A stretch of 64,000 nucleotides of DNA from NCBI GenBank assembly GCA_018823175.1, contig JAHJIY010000046.1, forward strand, positions 27,676-91,675. Reading direction: 5' to 3'. The notes beneath the pieces were generated by a model. The model was not told the DNA's origin and made no database searches. It saw only the letters and a list, made by a program, of their open reading frames with translations. Shown piece by piece: positions 1-8,056 of the stretch. The position numbers and the translations under genes are program-made. This stretch comes from Pseudomonadota bacterium. Its GTDB lineage: Bacteria; Desulfobacterota; Desulfobulbia; Desulfobulbales; JAHJIY01. Every line of letters starts with the position of its first letter. The stretch's first letter is position 1.

Positions 1-1
1 A

Positions 2-547
2 ATTGCCGATGTCTCGGGACACTCTACTTCCTCGGCCCTGATCATGGCGGTCTGCAAAGGAATTATTCGCTCAACCGGTCAGGTTTCAAGCGACCCGCTG
101 GAAATTGTCACCTCAACCAATCGTTTGCTTTGTGATGTATTAACCGACAGCGGCATGTTTATTTCACTGGTCTACTGCATTATTGACCGAGAAACCAACG
201 AGTTACAAATTCTATCAGCTGGACATAATCCGGTTTTCCTTTATAATAAAGATCAATTAAAAGAAATAGAATCCATGGGCCCGGTCATCGGCTGGGATCC
301 TGATGATGATTGGGAAGTGGAAAAATATCCCTTTCCCGACGGGACCAAACTTTTCATGTATACCGACGGCATAACCGAAGCCAAAAATAAGGAAGAAGAG
401 GAATTCGGCGAAGAACGACTAAAAAAGATGCTGTCCAATGATCTCGATTCATCCTTGTTAATTGAAAAGGTTTTTACCGAAGTAAAAGGATTTTGCCACG
501 GTGATTTCCCAGATGACCTGACTATGTTAGCGATTCGGAAAAAGTGA
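2..547 (+). CDS. SpoIIE/RsbU-type PP2C serine phosphatase, C-terminal part (5' end outside window)
   Basis: The reading frame is open from base 2, so the gene starts before the window; the first in-frame ATG at 44 is internal. The visible 181 residues are the second half of a SpoIIE/PP2C phosphatase domain. They show the metal-binding DVSGH motif at the very start, the SAGHNP segment, the YTDGITEA motif (metal-binding Asp) and a C-terminal DDLTMLAI motif. Such enzymes dephosphorylate serine/threonine phosphorylated STAS proteins in partner-switching cascades. The next two genes encode exactly such partners, so this phosphatase probably acts on one or both. Any N-terminal sensor domain (PAS, response regulator or HAMP) is not visible. 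The family call is firm; the substrate is inferred from context. Confidence 0.9.
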   Translation: MADVSGHSTSSALIMAVCKGIIRSTGQVSSDPLEIVTSTNRLLCDVLTDSGMFISLVYCIIDRETNELQILSAGHNPVFLYNKDQLKEIESMGPVIGWDPDDDWEVEKYPFPDGTKLFMYTDGITEAKNKEEEEFGEERLKKMLSNDLDSSLLIEKVFTEVKGFCHGDFPDDLTMLAIRKK

Positions 548-629
548 TAAATAAGGTTGATGCGTGAAAGGATCCGGTAAATGTTGGCCGGGTGTTTACT
601 AAGATTCAAAGGAAGAGACAGGAACTTTG

Positions 630-1388
630 ATGAAAATTATTGCAAATACAGAAGATACCGGAAATTCCATCCTGAAAATCAGCGGCGACCTGGTGGCCAG
701 TAATGTTGATCAACTCGTGGATGCCGTAAATTGTCTAGAATCAGGGGGAGGCAAACGAATTTTTCTGGACATGGCCGGCGTCTCTTTCATGGATAGCAGT
801 GGCCTACGGACCTGTATGCAGTTACAGAATAATCTTCGGAAAAGCGGTGGTGAACTGATCTGTTTCAATATCGGGTCAAAGGTTCGGAAAGTGTTCAGTG
901 TAACCGAGGCTGACCGGAAAATTTTGCTGATCAACAATACTTTTCGGCAAGAAGATGTTAATGGAAAGGCTTCAGGCAGGAAAAATCATTTTTACCTGAC
1001 TTTGGTCCCAATCTTTGAAGAAGTTGATCTGGCTCGGCGGACCGCAGACGAGATTTGCCGGGAATATTATATTGGGATGGGAGTTGAAAGCTCTATCCAG
1101 GACTTTATTCTGGCCATAACCGAGGCGATGAATAATATCGTCGAACACTCCAGGGCGAATAATGTGAGAGTCGAGCTTACCGCTCATCCGGACAAGATAG
1201 TTTATATTATTAAAAATGACGGCATAAAATTTGATCCAACAGAGGATGTATCCATGCCCGATCTGAATGGCGATAATTTACCGGAGGGCGGATTTGGCCG
1301 GGCCATCGTCAATGAGTTGATGGATGAAGTCAAATATGATTTTATTGATGATAAAAATGTTCTTACTTTAATCAAAACAATTAACTGA
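630..1388 (+). CDS. STAS domain fused to HATPase (anti-sigma antagonist plus RsbW-like kinase in one chain)
   Basis: The protein has 252 residues from the ATG at 630; a TTG lies just before it, but the GGAA-type ribosome site at 619-624 fits the ATG. Residues about 1-100 are a STAS domain, with MDSSGL holding the serine normally phosphorylated by the partner kinase. Residues about 115-252 are a GHKL/RsbW-type ATPase, with the N-box EAMNNIVEHS and the G-box GGFGRAIV. The two halves are usually separate interacting proteins, so one chain would hold both the antagonist and the kinase. It lies 80 bases after the phosphatase and 26 bases before a second STAS gene, as one operon. Which sigma factor or effector it controls cannot be seen here. 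Confidence 0.88.
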   Translation: MKIIANTEDTGNSILKISGDLVASNVDQLVDAVNCLESGGGKRIFLDMAGVSFMDSSGLRTCMQLQNNLRKSGGELICFNIGSKVRKVFSVTEADRKILLINNTFRQEDVNGKASGRKNHFYLTLVPIFEEVDLARRTADEICREYYIGMGVESSIQDFILAITEAMNNIVEHSRANNVRVELTAHPDKIVYIIKNDGIKFDPTEDVSMPDLNGDNLPEGGFGRAIVNELMDEVKYDFIDDKNVLTLIKTIN

Positions 1389-1414
1389 TCATAAAAGAAA
1401 ACGGAGAGCGCGCT

Positions 1415-1774
1415 ATGCAGATTACGGTCGGCAGTATTGATGGGGAAATCGTGGTGATCAATCTGGTTGGGGACCTGGTGGCAGCGACAGCGGAAGAGTT
1501 GAAACGCCAGGTGTCCAAATTGATCCAGAAAAATTTTAATCACATCATTGTCGAGATGGGAAGTGTAAATTTCATGGACAGTTCAGGCCTGGGCGCCTGC
1601 ATGGCGATTCATAAAATGGTGCAGGAACATAAAGGCATGATTATTTATGTCAAACCAAACGACACGGTCGCCAAAGTGTTCCGGATTACCAGAGCTGATA
1701 AAAAACTATCTCTGTTAGCCAGTAAAGGTGAGGCGCAACAGATACTAACTGCCAACATGATGAATGGAGGGTGA
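1415..1774 (+). CDS. STAS-domain anti-sigma factor antagonist
   Basis: The protein has 119 residues and is a single STAS domain of normal family length. It carries the MDSSGLGAC phosphorylation motif around residues 53-61 and the FRITRADKKL segment typical of SpoIIAA/RsbV-like antagonists. The start follows a GGAGAG ribosome site at 1401-1406. Together with the upstream phosphatase and STAS-HATPase fusion it makes a complete partner-switching set: kinase phosphorylates this protein, phosphatase restores it. It ends 6 bases before the GspE-type ATPase, so the operon probably continues into that gene. The partner assignments are inferred from gene order. Confidence 0.9.
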   Translation: MQITVGSIDGEIVVINLVGDLVAATAEELKRQVSKLIQKNFNHIIVEMGSVNFMDSSGLGACMAIHKMVQEHKGMIIYVKPNDTVAKVFRITRADKKLSLLASKGEAQQILTANMMNGG

Positions 1775-1780
1775 GTCTAA

Positions 1781-3526
1781 ATGTACGACGAAAAAAAGCT
1801 CGGACAACATCTGATCGGCAAGGGAATCATTACCACCTCACAACTTGAAGAGGCCCTGAAAAAACAGAAAGAATTAAAAATACCGCTGGCTGACACCCTG
1901 ATCCACCTGAAATTTGTCAGCGAAATATTCATCATGGAGACGATTTCGCGCGCCCTCGGGGTCGACTTTATGAACATCAGCGAGAACAATTACCAGATCC
2001 TTGATCGATCTCTCGCCAAACTGCTGCCCCTGGCAACCTGCCAGAAATACAAAGTCCTGCCGATTTTTCATTTTGCCGATGAAGAGATCAAAGAAGTGAC
2101 CCTGGCCATGCTCGACCCGGTATCCAAGGAAACCATCCAGGAAATTGAGAATATAACCGAATGTCATGTGACCCCGGTCTTCTCAAATCTTACCGCGATC
2201 GAGGGCGGCATAAACCGAATGTACTCGATCACCCCGGTAAAAGTTGAAAAGCTGCAACTGCAGACCGGCGATGCTATCGGCCTGATCGATAATATTCTGA
2301 AGAGCGCCATTGAAATCGGCGCCAGTGATATCCATATCGAACCCCACGCCAGCCAGGTTTACGTCCGGATGCGAATTGACGGGGTGATGGAAGTTTCCGG
2401 GGCCTATACGATCAAGCACCATCTGGCCGTAACTTCCCGCATTAAAATCCTGGCCAGCGACAGCAAAAGTTCCCTGATGCGGATTGATGAAAAAAGACTG
2501 CCCCAGGATGGTTCATTTGCCAAAAAAATCAGCGGTCATGAGGTAGATTTCCGGGTCTCCACCCTGCCGACCCTCTTTGGTGAAAAGATTGTTATGCGGG
2601 TTCTTGACAAGGACACCTCCACCTTCATCGGTCGGATCAGGGATTTGCGGATGTCACCCGCCATGGAGTTGAAATATCGGCGCTGTGTCAGACAACCCAA
2701 CGGCATCAATATCGTCACCGGCCCGACCGGCAGCGGCAAGTCTACCACCCTGCATGCCGTGATGAACGAAATAAACACCCCGGGGATCAATATCATCTCG
2801 GTTGAGGATCCGGTCGAGCATCAGGCCGGCGGCTATATTAACCAGAGCTCGCTGATGACCGAAGCCGGCTATACTTACGCCAAGGCGTTGCGGGCCATTA
2901 TGCGCCAGGACCCGGATGTGATCATGATTGGTGAGGTCCGTGATCTGGAGACCGCCGAAATCGCGATCCAGGCCGCCCTGACCGGCCATCGAGTCTTTAC
3001 CACTCTGCACAGTGATGACGCCTCCAGCTCCGTGACCCGTCTGGTCGACATCGGCGTCGAGCATTTCCTGGTCTCATCCACCTTTGTCTCGGCCTTGAAC
3101 CAGAGACTGTTACGCAAGATCTGTAATAACTGCGCCGAGGAGTATGTGCCGGCCAAGGTTGAAATGCAGGATATCGGTCTGGAAAACAAGGAAATCGATG
3201 AAATTCTCAAGAACAAGAATGAGTATAATATGCGGCGCGGCCGGGGCTGTGAACATTGCCGGAATTCCGGGTACAGCGGCCGACAAGGTGTTTTTGAGTT
3301 AATTGCGGCCACGGCGGAGATCAGGGAAATTATCCAGAAAAAAGGCACCGCGCAGGCCCTGGCGGCTTGTGCCCGCAGAAGTGATAATGTGAACATGCTG
3401 TTTGAAGAAGGGATTCGACTCTTTCTTTCCGGGGTAACAACACTTGGCGAATTGCAACATCTGCCGCGGGGCGAATACGAGCTGAAATCCATTAGTGACA
3501 TCATAAAAAATGCTGAGGTCCAGTGA
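1781..3526 (+). CDS. GspE/PilB-type secretion or type IV pilus assembly ATPase
   Basis: The protein has 581 residues, the usual length for GspE/PilB hexameric motors that drive pilin or pseudopilin assembly at the inner membrane. It has an N-terminal MshEN-like region (about 1-150, starting GQHLIGKGII), then the ATPase core. Visible core motifs are Walker A GPTGSGKST near residue 313, the Asp and Walker B boxes (ISVEDPVE, IMIGEVRDLETA) and the His box (TGHRVFTTLHSD). A zinc site is formed by CxxC at about 448 and CxxC at about 490. No secretin, platform or pilin genes lie beside it. Its position 6 bases after a partner-switching set is unusual and suggests shared control. PilB-like and GspE-like roles cannot be separated from sequence alone. 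Confidence 0.9.
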   Translation: MYDEKKLGQHLIGKGIITTSQLEEALKKQKELKIPLADTLIHLKFVSEIFIMETISRALGVDFMNISENNYQILDRSLAKLLPLATCQKYKVLPIFHFADEEIKEVTLAMLDPVSKETIQEIENITECHVTPVFSNLTAIEGGINRMYSITPVKVEKLQLQTGDAIGLIDNILKSAIEIGASDIHIEPHASQVYVRMRIDGVMEVSGAYTIKHHLAVTSRIKILASDSKSSLMRIDEKRLPQDGSFAKKISGHEVDFRVSTLPTLFGEKIVMRVLDKDTSTFIGRIRDLRMSPAMELKYRRCVRQPNGINIVTGPTGSGKSTTLHAVMNEINTPGINIISVEDPVEHQAGGYINQSSLMTEAGYTYAKALRAIMRQDPDVIMIGEVRDLETAEIAIQAALTGHRVFTTLHSDDASSSVTRLVDIGVEHFLVSSTFVSALNQRLLRKICNNCAEEYVPAKVEMQDIGLENKEIDEILKNKNEYNMRRGRGCEHCRNSGYSGRQGVFELIAATAEIREIIQKKGTAQALAACARRSDNVNMLFEEGIRLFLSGVTTLGELQHLPRGEYELKSISDIIKNAEVQ

Positions 3527-3600
3527 GCCGAAATTTACCTCGGACCAAGATTATTTTTTTGCAGACCGTCAGTTTTTCAAGTGAGAGCAACAAGAGATGG

Positions 3601-3642
3601 AAGTGACAAGTAGCCAGAGCAAAAACTCATTACTTGTCACTT
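3601..3642 (+). terminator. 12-bp perfect inverted repeat, possible terminator of the ATPase operon
   Basis: AAGTGACAAGTA at 3601-3612 is exactly repeated in reverse complement at 3631-3642, with an 18-nt loop. It lies about 75 bases after the ATPase stop codon. The downstream run is T-rich but interrupted (TTTCATC, later CTTTATT), so a classical rho-independent terminator is not certain; it could also be an mRNA-stabilising hairpin. Confidence 0.45.
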
Positions 3643-3995
3643 TCATCTAAACTTTATTAAAAAAATCGTTGGCTCTCAACTCTCTCCAATCTTTATCGAT
3701 TGAGCTCCCCACGGCAGATATGCGAACAGTGTGAGACTTAAGCCACGGAGACTCTCCATTATAATATCAAACCACTAGGTTTAGGGTTTTTAGAACTTAG
3801 AAAATAATCAATAATTGACATATATCACCCTTTGTGCCAGCATCATCATTATGAGTTGAAATAGAGGGTCAGTTTAAAACTATTTCCTTTCATTTAAGGA
3901 ATCTCTGATAATTACCCGACAAGTCATCGAATTCTGCGCTATCTGCTTCGTCGCTATACTTCTCGCAAAGATGAATTTTTCAGAGGTTCGTTAAG

Positions 3996-4052
3996 ATAAA
4001 GCTGAGTTGAGCCGCTAGTCGGCTCAAACGAAACTTATGCCCTTGTGGTATA
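3996..4052. repeat. 57-nt two-hairpin dispersed element, copy 1
   Basis: This 57-nt segment matches the segment at 20668-20724 at 47 of 57 positions without gaps. Hairpin 1 is GAGCC-7 nt-GGCTC (element positions 14-18 and 26-30); hairpin 2 is ATGCC-CTTGT-GGTAT (positions 42-56). In the other copy the closing pair C18-G26 of hairpin 1 becomes A-T, a compensatory change. Here the element is intergenic. Its active strand and function are unknown. Confidence 0.65.
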
Positions 4053-4169
4053 ATTACAAGATGCAGGTTCGTACTTTTCCTAAACCAGGGTAAAAGATCC
4101 GAATGCGCAGGCCACGATACTGTCGTATTATGACTTGGGCCGGTCCCTTGAGCAGAATGTCAGCCCACC

Positions 4170-4910
4170 ATGAAGCTACGCATTGCCACTTACAATATTC
4201 ACAAAGGGTTTTCTCACTTCAACCGGCGCATGATGGTGCATGAGCTTCGCCGCCGCCTGCGAATCCTCAACGCCGATCTCGTTTTCCTACAAGAAGTGCA
4301 TGGAGAGAATCCGCACCACGCCTTGAACATGCCCGACTGGCCGACAGAACCGCAGTATGAGTTCCTCGCCGATCAGGTATGGCCGGACTTTGCCTATGGT
4401 CGTAATGCGGTGTATGAGCATGGCGACCACGGGAATGCCATCCTCAGCCGTTACCCGATCGTTTCCGCCGAAAACCAGGATATTTCGGATCACCGCTTCG
4501 AGCAGCGCGGCCTGCTGCATTGCGAGGTGGCAGGCGAGACCTTTCATCTGCATTGTCTTTGTGTCCATCTTGGCCTGCTTGCCCGGGGACGACGACGACA
4601 GCTGACGGCGCTGATCGAGCGCGTGCAGCGTCTGGTGCCATCGACCGCGCCGCTCATTGTGGCCGGCGATTTCAACGACTGGCACAATAAGGCCGGTCAA
4701 TATCTGCTCGACGCCCTTGGCATAACGGATGTTTTCCACGATCTGCATGGCCGGGCGGCACTGACCTATCCAAGCGGTATGCCGTTGCTGCGCCTGGATC
4801 GCATCTACGCCCGCGGCTTTCGGGTATGCCGGGGCGAGGTCCACCACGGGAAGCCCTGGTCGCGCATCTCCGACCACGCCGTTTTGAGTGCGGAGCTCGA
4901 ATTCCTATGA
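4170..4910 (+). CDS. Endonuclease/exonuclease/phosphatase-fold protein (YbhP-like)
   Basis: The protein has 246 residues spanning one full EEP (DNase I-like) fold. Visible catalytic landmarks are ATYNIHKG near the N-terminus (metal-binding Asn), LVFLQEVHG (metal-binding Glu), VAGDFNDW (Asp and Asn), and LDRIYARG followed by SDHAVLSAEL (catalytic Asp-His). In E. coli the paralogue ybhP sits next to clsB, and the same order occurs here: the stop codon overlaps the start of the cardiolipin synthase gene. A role in phospholipid head-group or phosphodiester hydrolysis tied to cardiolipin synthesis is inferred. The ribosome site is weak (no clear GGAGG). The pair looks GC-richer than its flanks, which may indicate transfer. 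Confidence 0.85.
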   Translation: MKLRIATYNIHKGFSHFNRRMMVHELRRRLRILNADLVFLQEVHGENPHHALNMPDWPTEPQYEFLADQVWPDFAYGRNAVYEHGDHGNAILSRYPIVSAENQDISDHRFEQRGLLHCEVAGETFHLHCLCVHLGLLARGRRRQLTALIERVQRLVPSTAPLIVAGDFNDWHNKAGQYLLDALGITDVFHDLHGRAALTYPSGMPLLRLDRIYARGFRVCRGEVHHGKPWSRISDHAVLSAELEFL

Positions 4911-6073
4911 AACCCCAATTTATTAACGGCAACAGTCTTCAGTTGCTGACAAACAGCGCTGCCTACTTCCTGGCCCTTGAGCAGGCCATCGATGCCGCTC
5001 TAACTGTCATTTCCATCGAGACCTATATCTTTGCCGACGACGAAACGGGCCGGCGCATGGCAGCGGCGCTGACCCGGGCGGCAAAGCGCGGCGTGACAGT
5101 GCGCGTTCTGGTGGACGGCTTCGGCTCACATAAAATATTCGATAAGATCCGTCAACAGCTCCTGGCCGACATGGTACAGGTGCTGATTTACCACCCAAAG
5201 ATATCTCCCTTCACTCTGCGACGAAACCGTCTGCGGCGACTGCACCGTAAGCTGGTAATGATTGACGGTCAGCTGGCCTTTGTCGGAGGCATCAACATCA
5301 TTGACGACATGAACTCCCCGAGGAATCTGCCGATCCGCTACGATTACGCAGTGCGCATCGAGGGCCCAATGCTCGCGACGATCGTGGAAGAGACCGAAAA
5401 ATTGTGGAACCGAATAGCCCTGCTCAATTTTCAGTTGGAATGGCGGACCAGACAGGCCCCCCTCATACCGGAAGCCATCGTTTCAGGCAAACAGCGCGCC
5501 GCCCTGGTGGTGCGTGACAATCTACTCCACCGTTCCGACATCGAAGACGCCTATCTTGAAGCCATTGATCGGGCCATAGAAGAGATCATCATCGTCAACG
5601 CATATTTCTTTCCCGGCAAGCGTTTCCGGTGCGCGCTTCGACTGGCGGCCGCGCGTGGCGTCCGCGTCATTCTGCTTTTGCAGGGACGTACGGAATATGC
5701 CCTGCTGCATTACGCTTCCCGTGCCCTTTACGGCGCCTTTCTCGATGCCGGGGTCGAAATATACGGCTACCGAAAAAGCTTCATGCATGCCAAGGTGGCG
5801 GTGATCGATGGACGATGGTCCACGATCGGCTCCTCCAATATCGACCCATTCAGCCTGCTGCTGGCCCGTGAAGCCAATGTCATCATAGATGATTTGCAGT
5901 TTGCCGAGGAATTGCGCGGCAACCTTCTTCAGCATATTAAAGACGGCGCCATAAAAGAGGACCTGGACGCGTGGCACTCCCAGCCGCTGTGGAGGCGCGT
6001 CATCAACTGGAGCGCCTATGGTTTTGCCCGCTTACTGCTTGGTCTGGCGGGACTTGGCGGCACAAGTTATTAA
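4907..6073 (+). CDS. clsB: Cardiolipin synthase, ClsB-type phospholipase D family protein
   Basis: The protein has 388 residues from the ATG at 4907, which overlaps the upstream stop codon as ATGA; an in-frame extension upstream would run inside the neighbour and is not supported. Two phospholipase D motifs are visible: HRKLVMIDGQLAFVGGIN in the first half and HAKVAVIDGRWSTIGSSN in the second, both with the HxK(x)4D signature and following Gly/Ser residues. The C-terminal end has a short hydrophobic stretch. ClsB enzymes make cardiolipin from phosphatidylglycerol and phosphatidylethanolamine at the inner membrane. Translational coupling to the YbhP-like gene mirrors the enterobacterial ybhP-clsB pair. 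Confidence 0.9.
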   Translation: MKPQFINGNSLQLLTNSAAYFLALEQAIDAALTVISIETYIFADDETGRRMAAALTRAAKRGVTVRVLVDGFGSHKIFDKIRQQLLADMVQVLIYHPKISPFTLRRNRLRRLHRKLVMIDGQLAFVGGINIIDDMNSPRNLPIRYDYAVRIEGPMLATIVEETEKLWNRIALLNFQLEWRTRQAPLIPEAIVSGKQRAALVVRDNLLHRSDIEDAYLEAIDRAIEEIIIVNAYFFPGKRFRCALRLAAARGVRVILLLQGRTEYALLHYASRALYGAFLDAGVEIYGYRKSFMHAKVAVIDGRWSTIGSSNIDPFSLLLAREANVIIDDLQFAEELRGNLLQHIKDGAIKEDLDAWHSQPLWRRVINWSAYGFARLLLGLAGLGGTSY

Positions 6074-6121
6074 GTCAGACAAAAAAGCTGGGATTAAAAC
6101 TCCCCGGCATTAAGAAGAATC

Positions 6122-6170
6122 ATATAATGATTTTGGGATATTACGTGGTCTGACGGCAGCCGGACAGCCG
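6122..6170. repeat. Short dispersed repeat, copy A
   Basis: An 18-base run starting at 6122 (ATATAATGATTTTGGGAT) recurs exactly at 8240, followed by a second shared block, GCCGG(A)ACAGCCG, about 28 bases later in both. The two copies lie in the same orientation and flank the small secreted protein, BON remnant and hydrolase genes. Confidence 0.6.
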
Positions 6171-6336
6171 GGAAATCCGCAGGTTTATAATCAGAGTATG
6201 CGACCCTCCATATTCTGAGGCCCGCCACATCTTGAGGCAAAACAGCTCACTCCCCTTTCTTCTCTTTTCTCGTTCCTTCCCCTGCCCCATAGACAGTCAG
6301 GGAATTTCCATATTTTTGCACATCCTGCCTCTCGTC

Positions 6337-6350
6337 GGCACGCCTCTTGC
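6337..6350 (+). promoter_or_regulatory. Sigma-54 (-24/-12) promoter
   Basis: GGCACG-CCTC-TTGC matches the RpoN consensus closely: GG at 6337-6338 and GC at 6349-6350 are separated by exactly 10 bases. Transcription would begin near 6362, about 60 bases before the small secreted protein gene at 6424. An enhancer site for the required activator was not identified. Confidence 0.7.
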
Positions 6351-6423
6351 CTATCCCATATGTAAACAATGAAACAAGGGCATTATTGCTGAATGAAAAC
6401 ATCTTCTCGACAAAGGAGGCGCG

Positions 6424-6798
6424 ATGAAAAAGATATTGATCCCAACGGTTGTCATGCTGGGTTTGCTGCTGGCCGTTACTGCGATGTCAATGGGACGCCG
6501 TCCCGATGTGGGTGTGGTGGTGAGTATCCCCCTTCTGCCGCCCCTCGTGGATCTGCGAGAGGAACCCTACTATAACCACAGTGGCTATTACTATCATTTC
6601 AACAACGAAAGGTGGTACTACTCCAGGTCGAAGGGTGGCCCCTGGGCCGACTTGCCGCGAGACCACTACCCGAAAGAAACCAGGTACAAGGGGAAAAAAC
6701 ATCGGCATGACAAGGGTCAAGACCACGATGATCGGGGGCGCGATGACCGAGGCCGCGACCAGAAAAATGATAACCGAGGTCATGATAACCGCCGCTAA
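6424..6798 (+). CDS. Small secreted Tyr/Trp- and Asp/Arg/His-rich protein
   Basis: The protein has 124 residues and a very strong ribosome site (AAAGGAGG at 6413-6420). Residues 1-22 are a signal peptide. The mature part has a Tyr-rich block (YYNHSGYYYHF, ERWYYSRSKGGPW) resembling small periplasmic or surface proteins whose repeated aromatic motif surrounds a Gly/Pro-Trp. The C-terminal third is highly charged, with repeats such as DDRGRDDRGRD and many His, suggesting metal or polyanion binding. The function is not known. The sigma-54 promoter at 6337 would make it a conditionally expressed envelope protein. The gene call is firm because of start signals, signal peptide and codon pattern. Confidence 0.8.
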   Translation: MKKILIPTVVMLGLLLAVTAMSMGRRPDVGVVVSIPLLPPLVDLREEPYYNHSGYYYHFNNERWYYSRSKGGPWADLPRDHYPKETRYKGKKHRHDKGQDHDDRGRDDRGRDQKNDNRGHDNRR

Positions 6799-6806
6799 TA
6801 CTAATT

Positions 6807-6986
6807 ATGCCGTCGCTAAGAAAAATGTTGTTTGCAAAAACTACCAAAGGCGGCATCTTGCTTTTTAAAAACGAGGCAAATAGCCGAGCCCAGAAAGAGC
6901 TGACCACCGAATACATCAAGGATGTCCAGGGGGTTGCTTGTTTAACAACATATCCGTCAAAAAACCCAAACAGAAATAAAGATTGA
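6807..6986 (+). pseudogene. Remnant of a BON-domain (OsmY-like) periplasmic protein
   Basis: A 59-codon frame starts at ATG 6807, 8 bases after the previous stop. Residues about 24-44 (NSRAQKELTTEYIKDVQGV) resemble the end of a BON domain, where a segment of the type AxNxAEKxLxxxxxKDVxGVxxV precedes the last strand. The signal peptide and first half of a normal BON protein are missing, so this is most likely a truncated copy. It may be co-transcribed with the secreted protein upstream. Confidence 0.4.
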
Positions 6987-7060
6987 GGGTTGCTGATCGA
7001 CTTCTTGTCTACAGCTTAATCCCCAGGGAGAAAGGTAATGCGAGGAATATTTTTTTTATA

Positions 7061-8056
7061 ATGCTAAAACAAATCACTCAGTTTTTTCTATTGTCCTGCG
7101 CCTTTCTTCTCTGTGTCTCCTGCGCTCCCACCCGAGGATCACATACTAAAGCCGGCATGGACAGGGTCCCCATTGCCACGGAAAATCCAATCCACTACGT
7201 CGAGTTCGGTCAGGGCCCGCCGATCATTTTGATCCCCGGACTGTTTGGCATTCACAGCGGCTTTAACCGGGTGATCCCTTTACTTAAGGACCATAATCGC
7301 CTGATTGCCATTGATAATTTCGGCACGGGGCAATCGGGTCGACCCAAGCGCGATTTTGATTATACGGTGGCAGAACAGGCTGAGATGGTTGTTGCCTTGA
7401 TGGACGATCTTGACATCTCCAGATGCGACATTGTCGGGGTTTCCTACGGCGGGATGATCGCCCTCTATATCGCGGCCCGCTACCCTGAACGGGTGGTCTC
7501 AATCGTCAGCATCGAGGGGGCCGTCATCATGCCGAAAAACACCCCCTATCGCAGATTGATCCAGGGGCTCAAATACCCGATTATCGGTGATGCGATTATC
7601 GGGTTTATTCGCTCGGGGCTCTTTGACAAAACCATGGCCAAGGATATCATGGGCTCCTCCTGGGCTGATTTGACAAGCGAAGAGCAGCAAGAAATAACCG
7701 GCATCATCGCCAAAAATGCCGCGGTCGCCTCACGCCACACCTGGCTCAGCCTAGCGCGGGCCTTAAATAATGCCGAAGATTTCAGCGAGAAAGCAAAATC
7801 CATCACGGCACCGGTCCTTTACCTCTCCGGAGATCAATCCGCGTTTCGCGAAATGACAGATATGAACATCGCCTTTTTTAAAAGTCATCTTCCCAAAGTT
7901 GAGATGATCTCTTTTGCCGACGGAGTTCACGATCTCGAACTGCAAAAACCAAAAGAAGTCGCAGTCTTGATCAATACTTTTATCGGGCAGAAAGCATCCT
8001 CTCCCCTGGTGACTGCCAATGATAGTGATCCAGAAAAGGGCAGACTGGGAAGCTGA
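7061..8056 (+). CDS. Alpha/beta-hydrolase lipoprotein
   Basis: The protein has 331 residues from ATG 7061; an in-frame GTG/TTG extension upstream would place residues before the signal peptide. Residues 1-21 form a lipoprotein signal ending in the lipobox LCVSC, so the enzyme is probably anchored in the envelope. The hydrolase core begins near residue 45 (IHYVEFGQGPPIILIPG, oxyanion-hole region). The nucleophile elbow is GVSYGG and the catalytic His lies in DGVHDLELQ near the C-terminus. Family members cleave esters, lactones or epoxides; the substrate is not evident. It stands alone between a BON remnant and a repeat-bearing intergenic region, pointing right. Confidence 0.85.
   Translation: MLKQITQFFLLSCAFLLCVSCAPTRGSHTKAGMDRVPIATENPIHYVEFGQGPPIILIPGLFGIHSGFNRVIPLLKDHNRLIAIDNFGTGQSGRPKRDFDYTVAEQAEMVVALMDDLDISRCDIVGVSYGGMIALYIAARYPERVVSIVSIEGAVIMPKNTPYRRLIQGLKYPIIGDAIIGFIRSGLFDKTMAKDIMGSSWADLTSEEQQEITGIIAKNAAVASRHTWLSLARALNNAEDFSEKAKSITAPVLYLSGDQSAFREMTDMNIAFFKSHLPKVEMISFADGVHDLELQKPKEVAVLINTFIGQKASSPLVTANDSDPEKGRLGS

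Larger units (their letters stand above)
3527..4169. other. 643-base intergenic region with one inverted repeat and one dispersed two-hairpin element
   Basis: No convincing gene is visible between the secretion ATPase and the ybhP-like gene. The stretch contains a 12-bp inverted repeat (3601-3642) and one copy of a 57-nt two-hairpin repeat (3996-4052). The rest looks like non-coding, AT-rich sequence. Confidence 0.7.

Noticed and set aside
2875..3504. 209-codon minus-strand frame opposite the GspE/PilB gene
   Set aside because: Antisense to conserved ATPase motifs, with no recognisable domain or start signal.
3996..4052. Cyclic-di-GMP (GEMM) riboswitch or integron attC site
   Set aside because: The conserved GEMM core and the attC RYYYAAC/GTTRRRY boxes are not present in the element.
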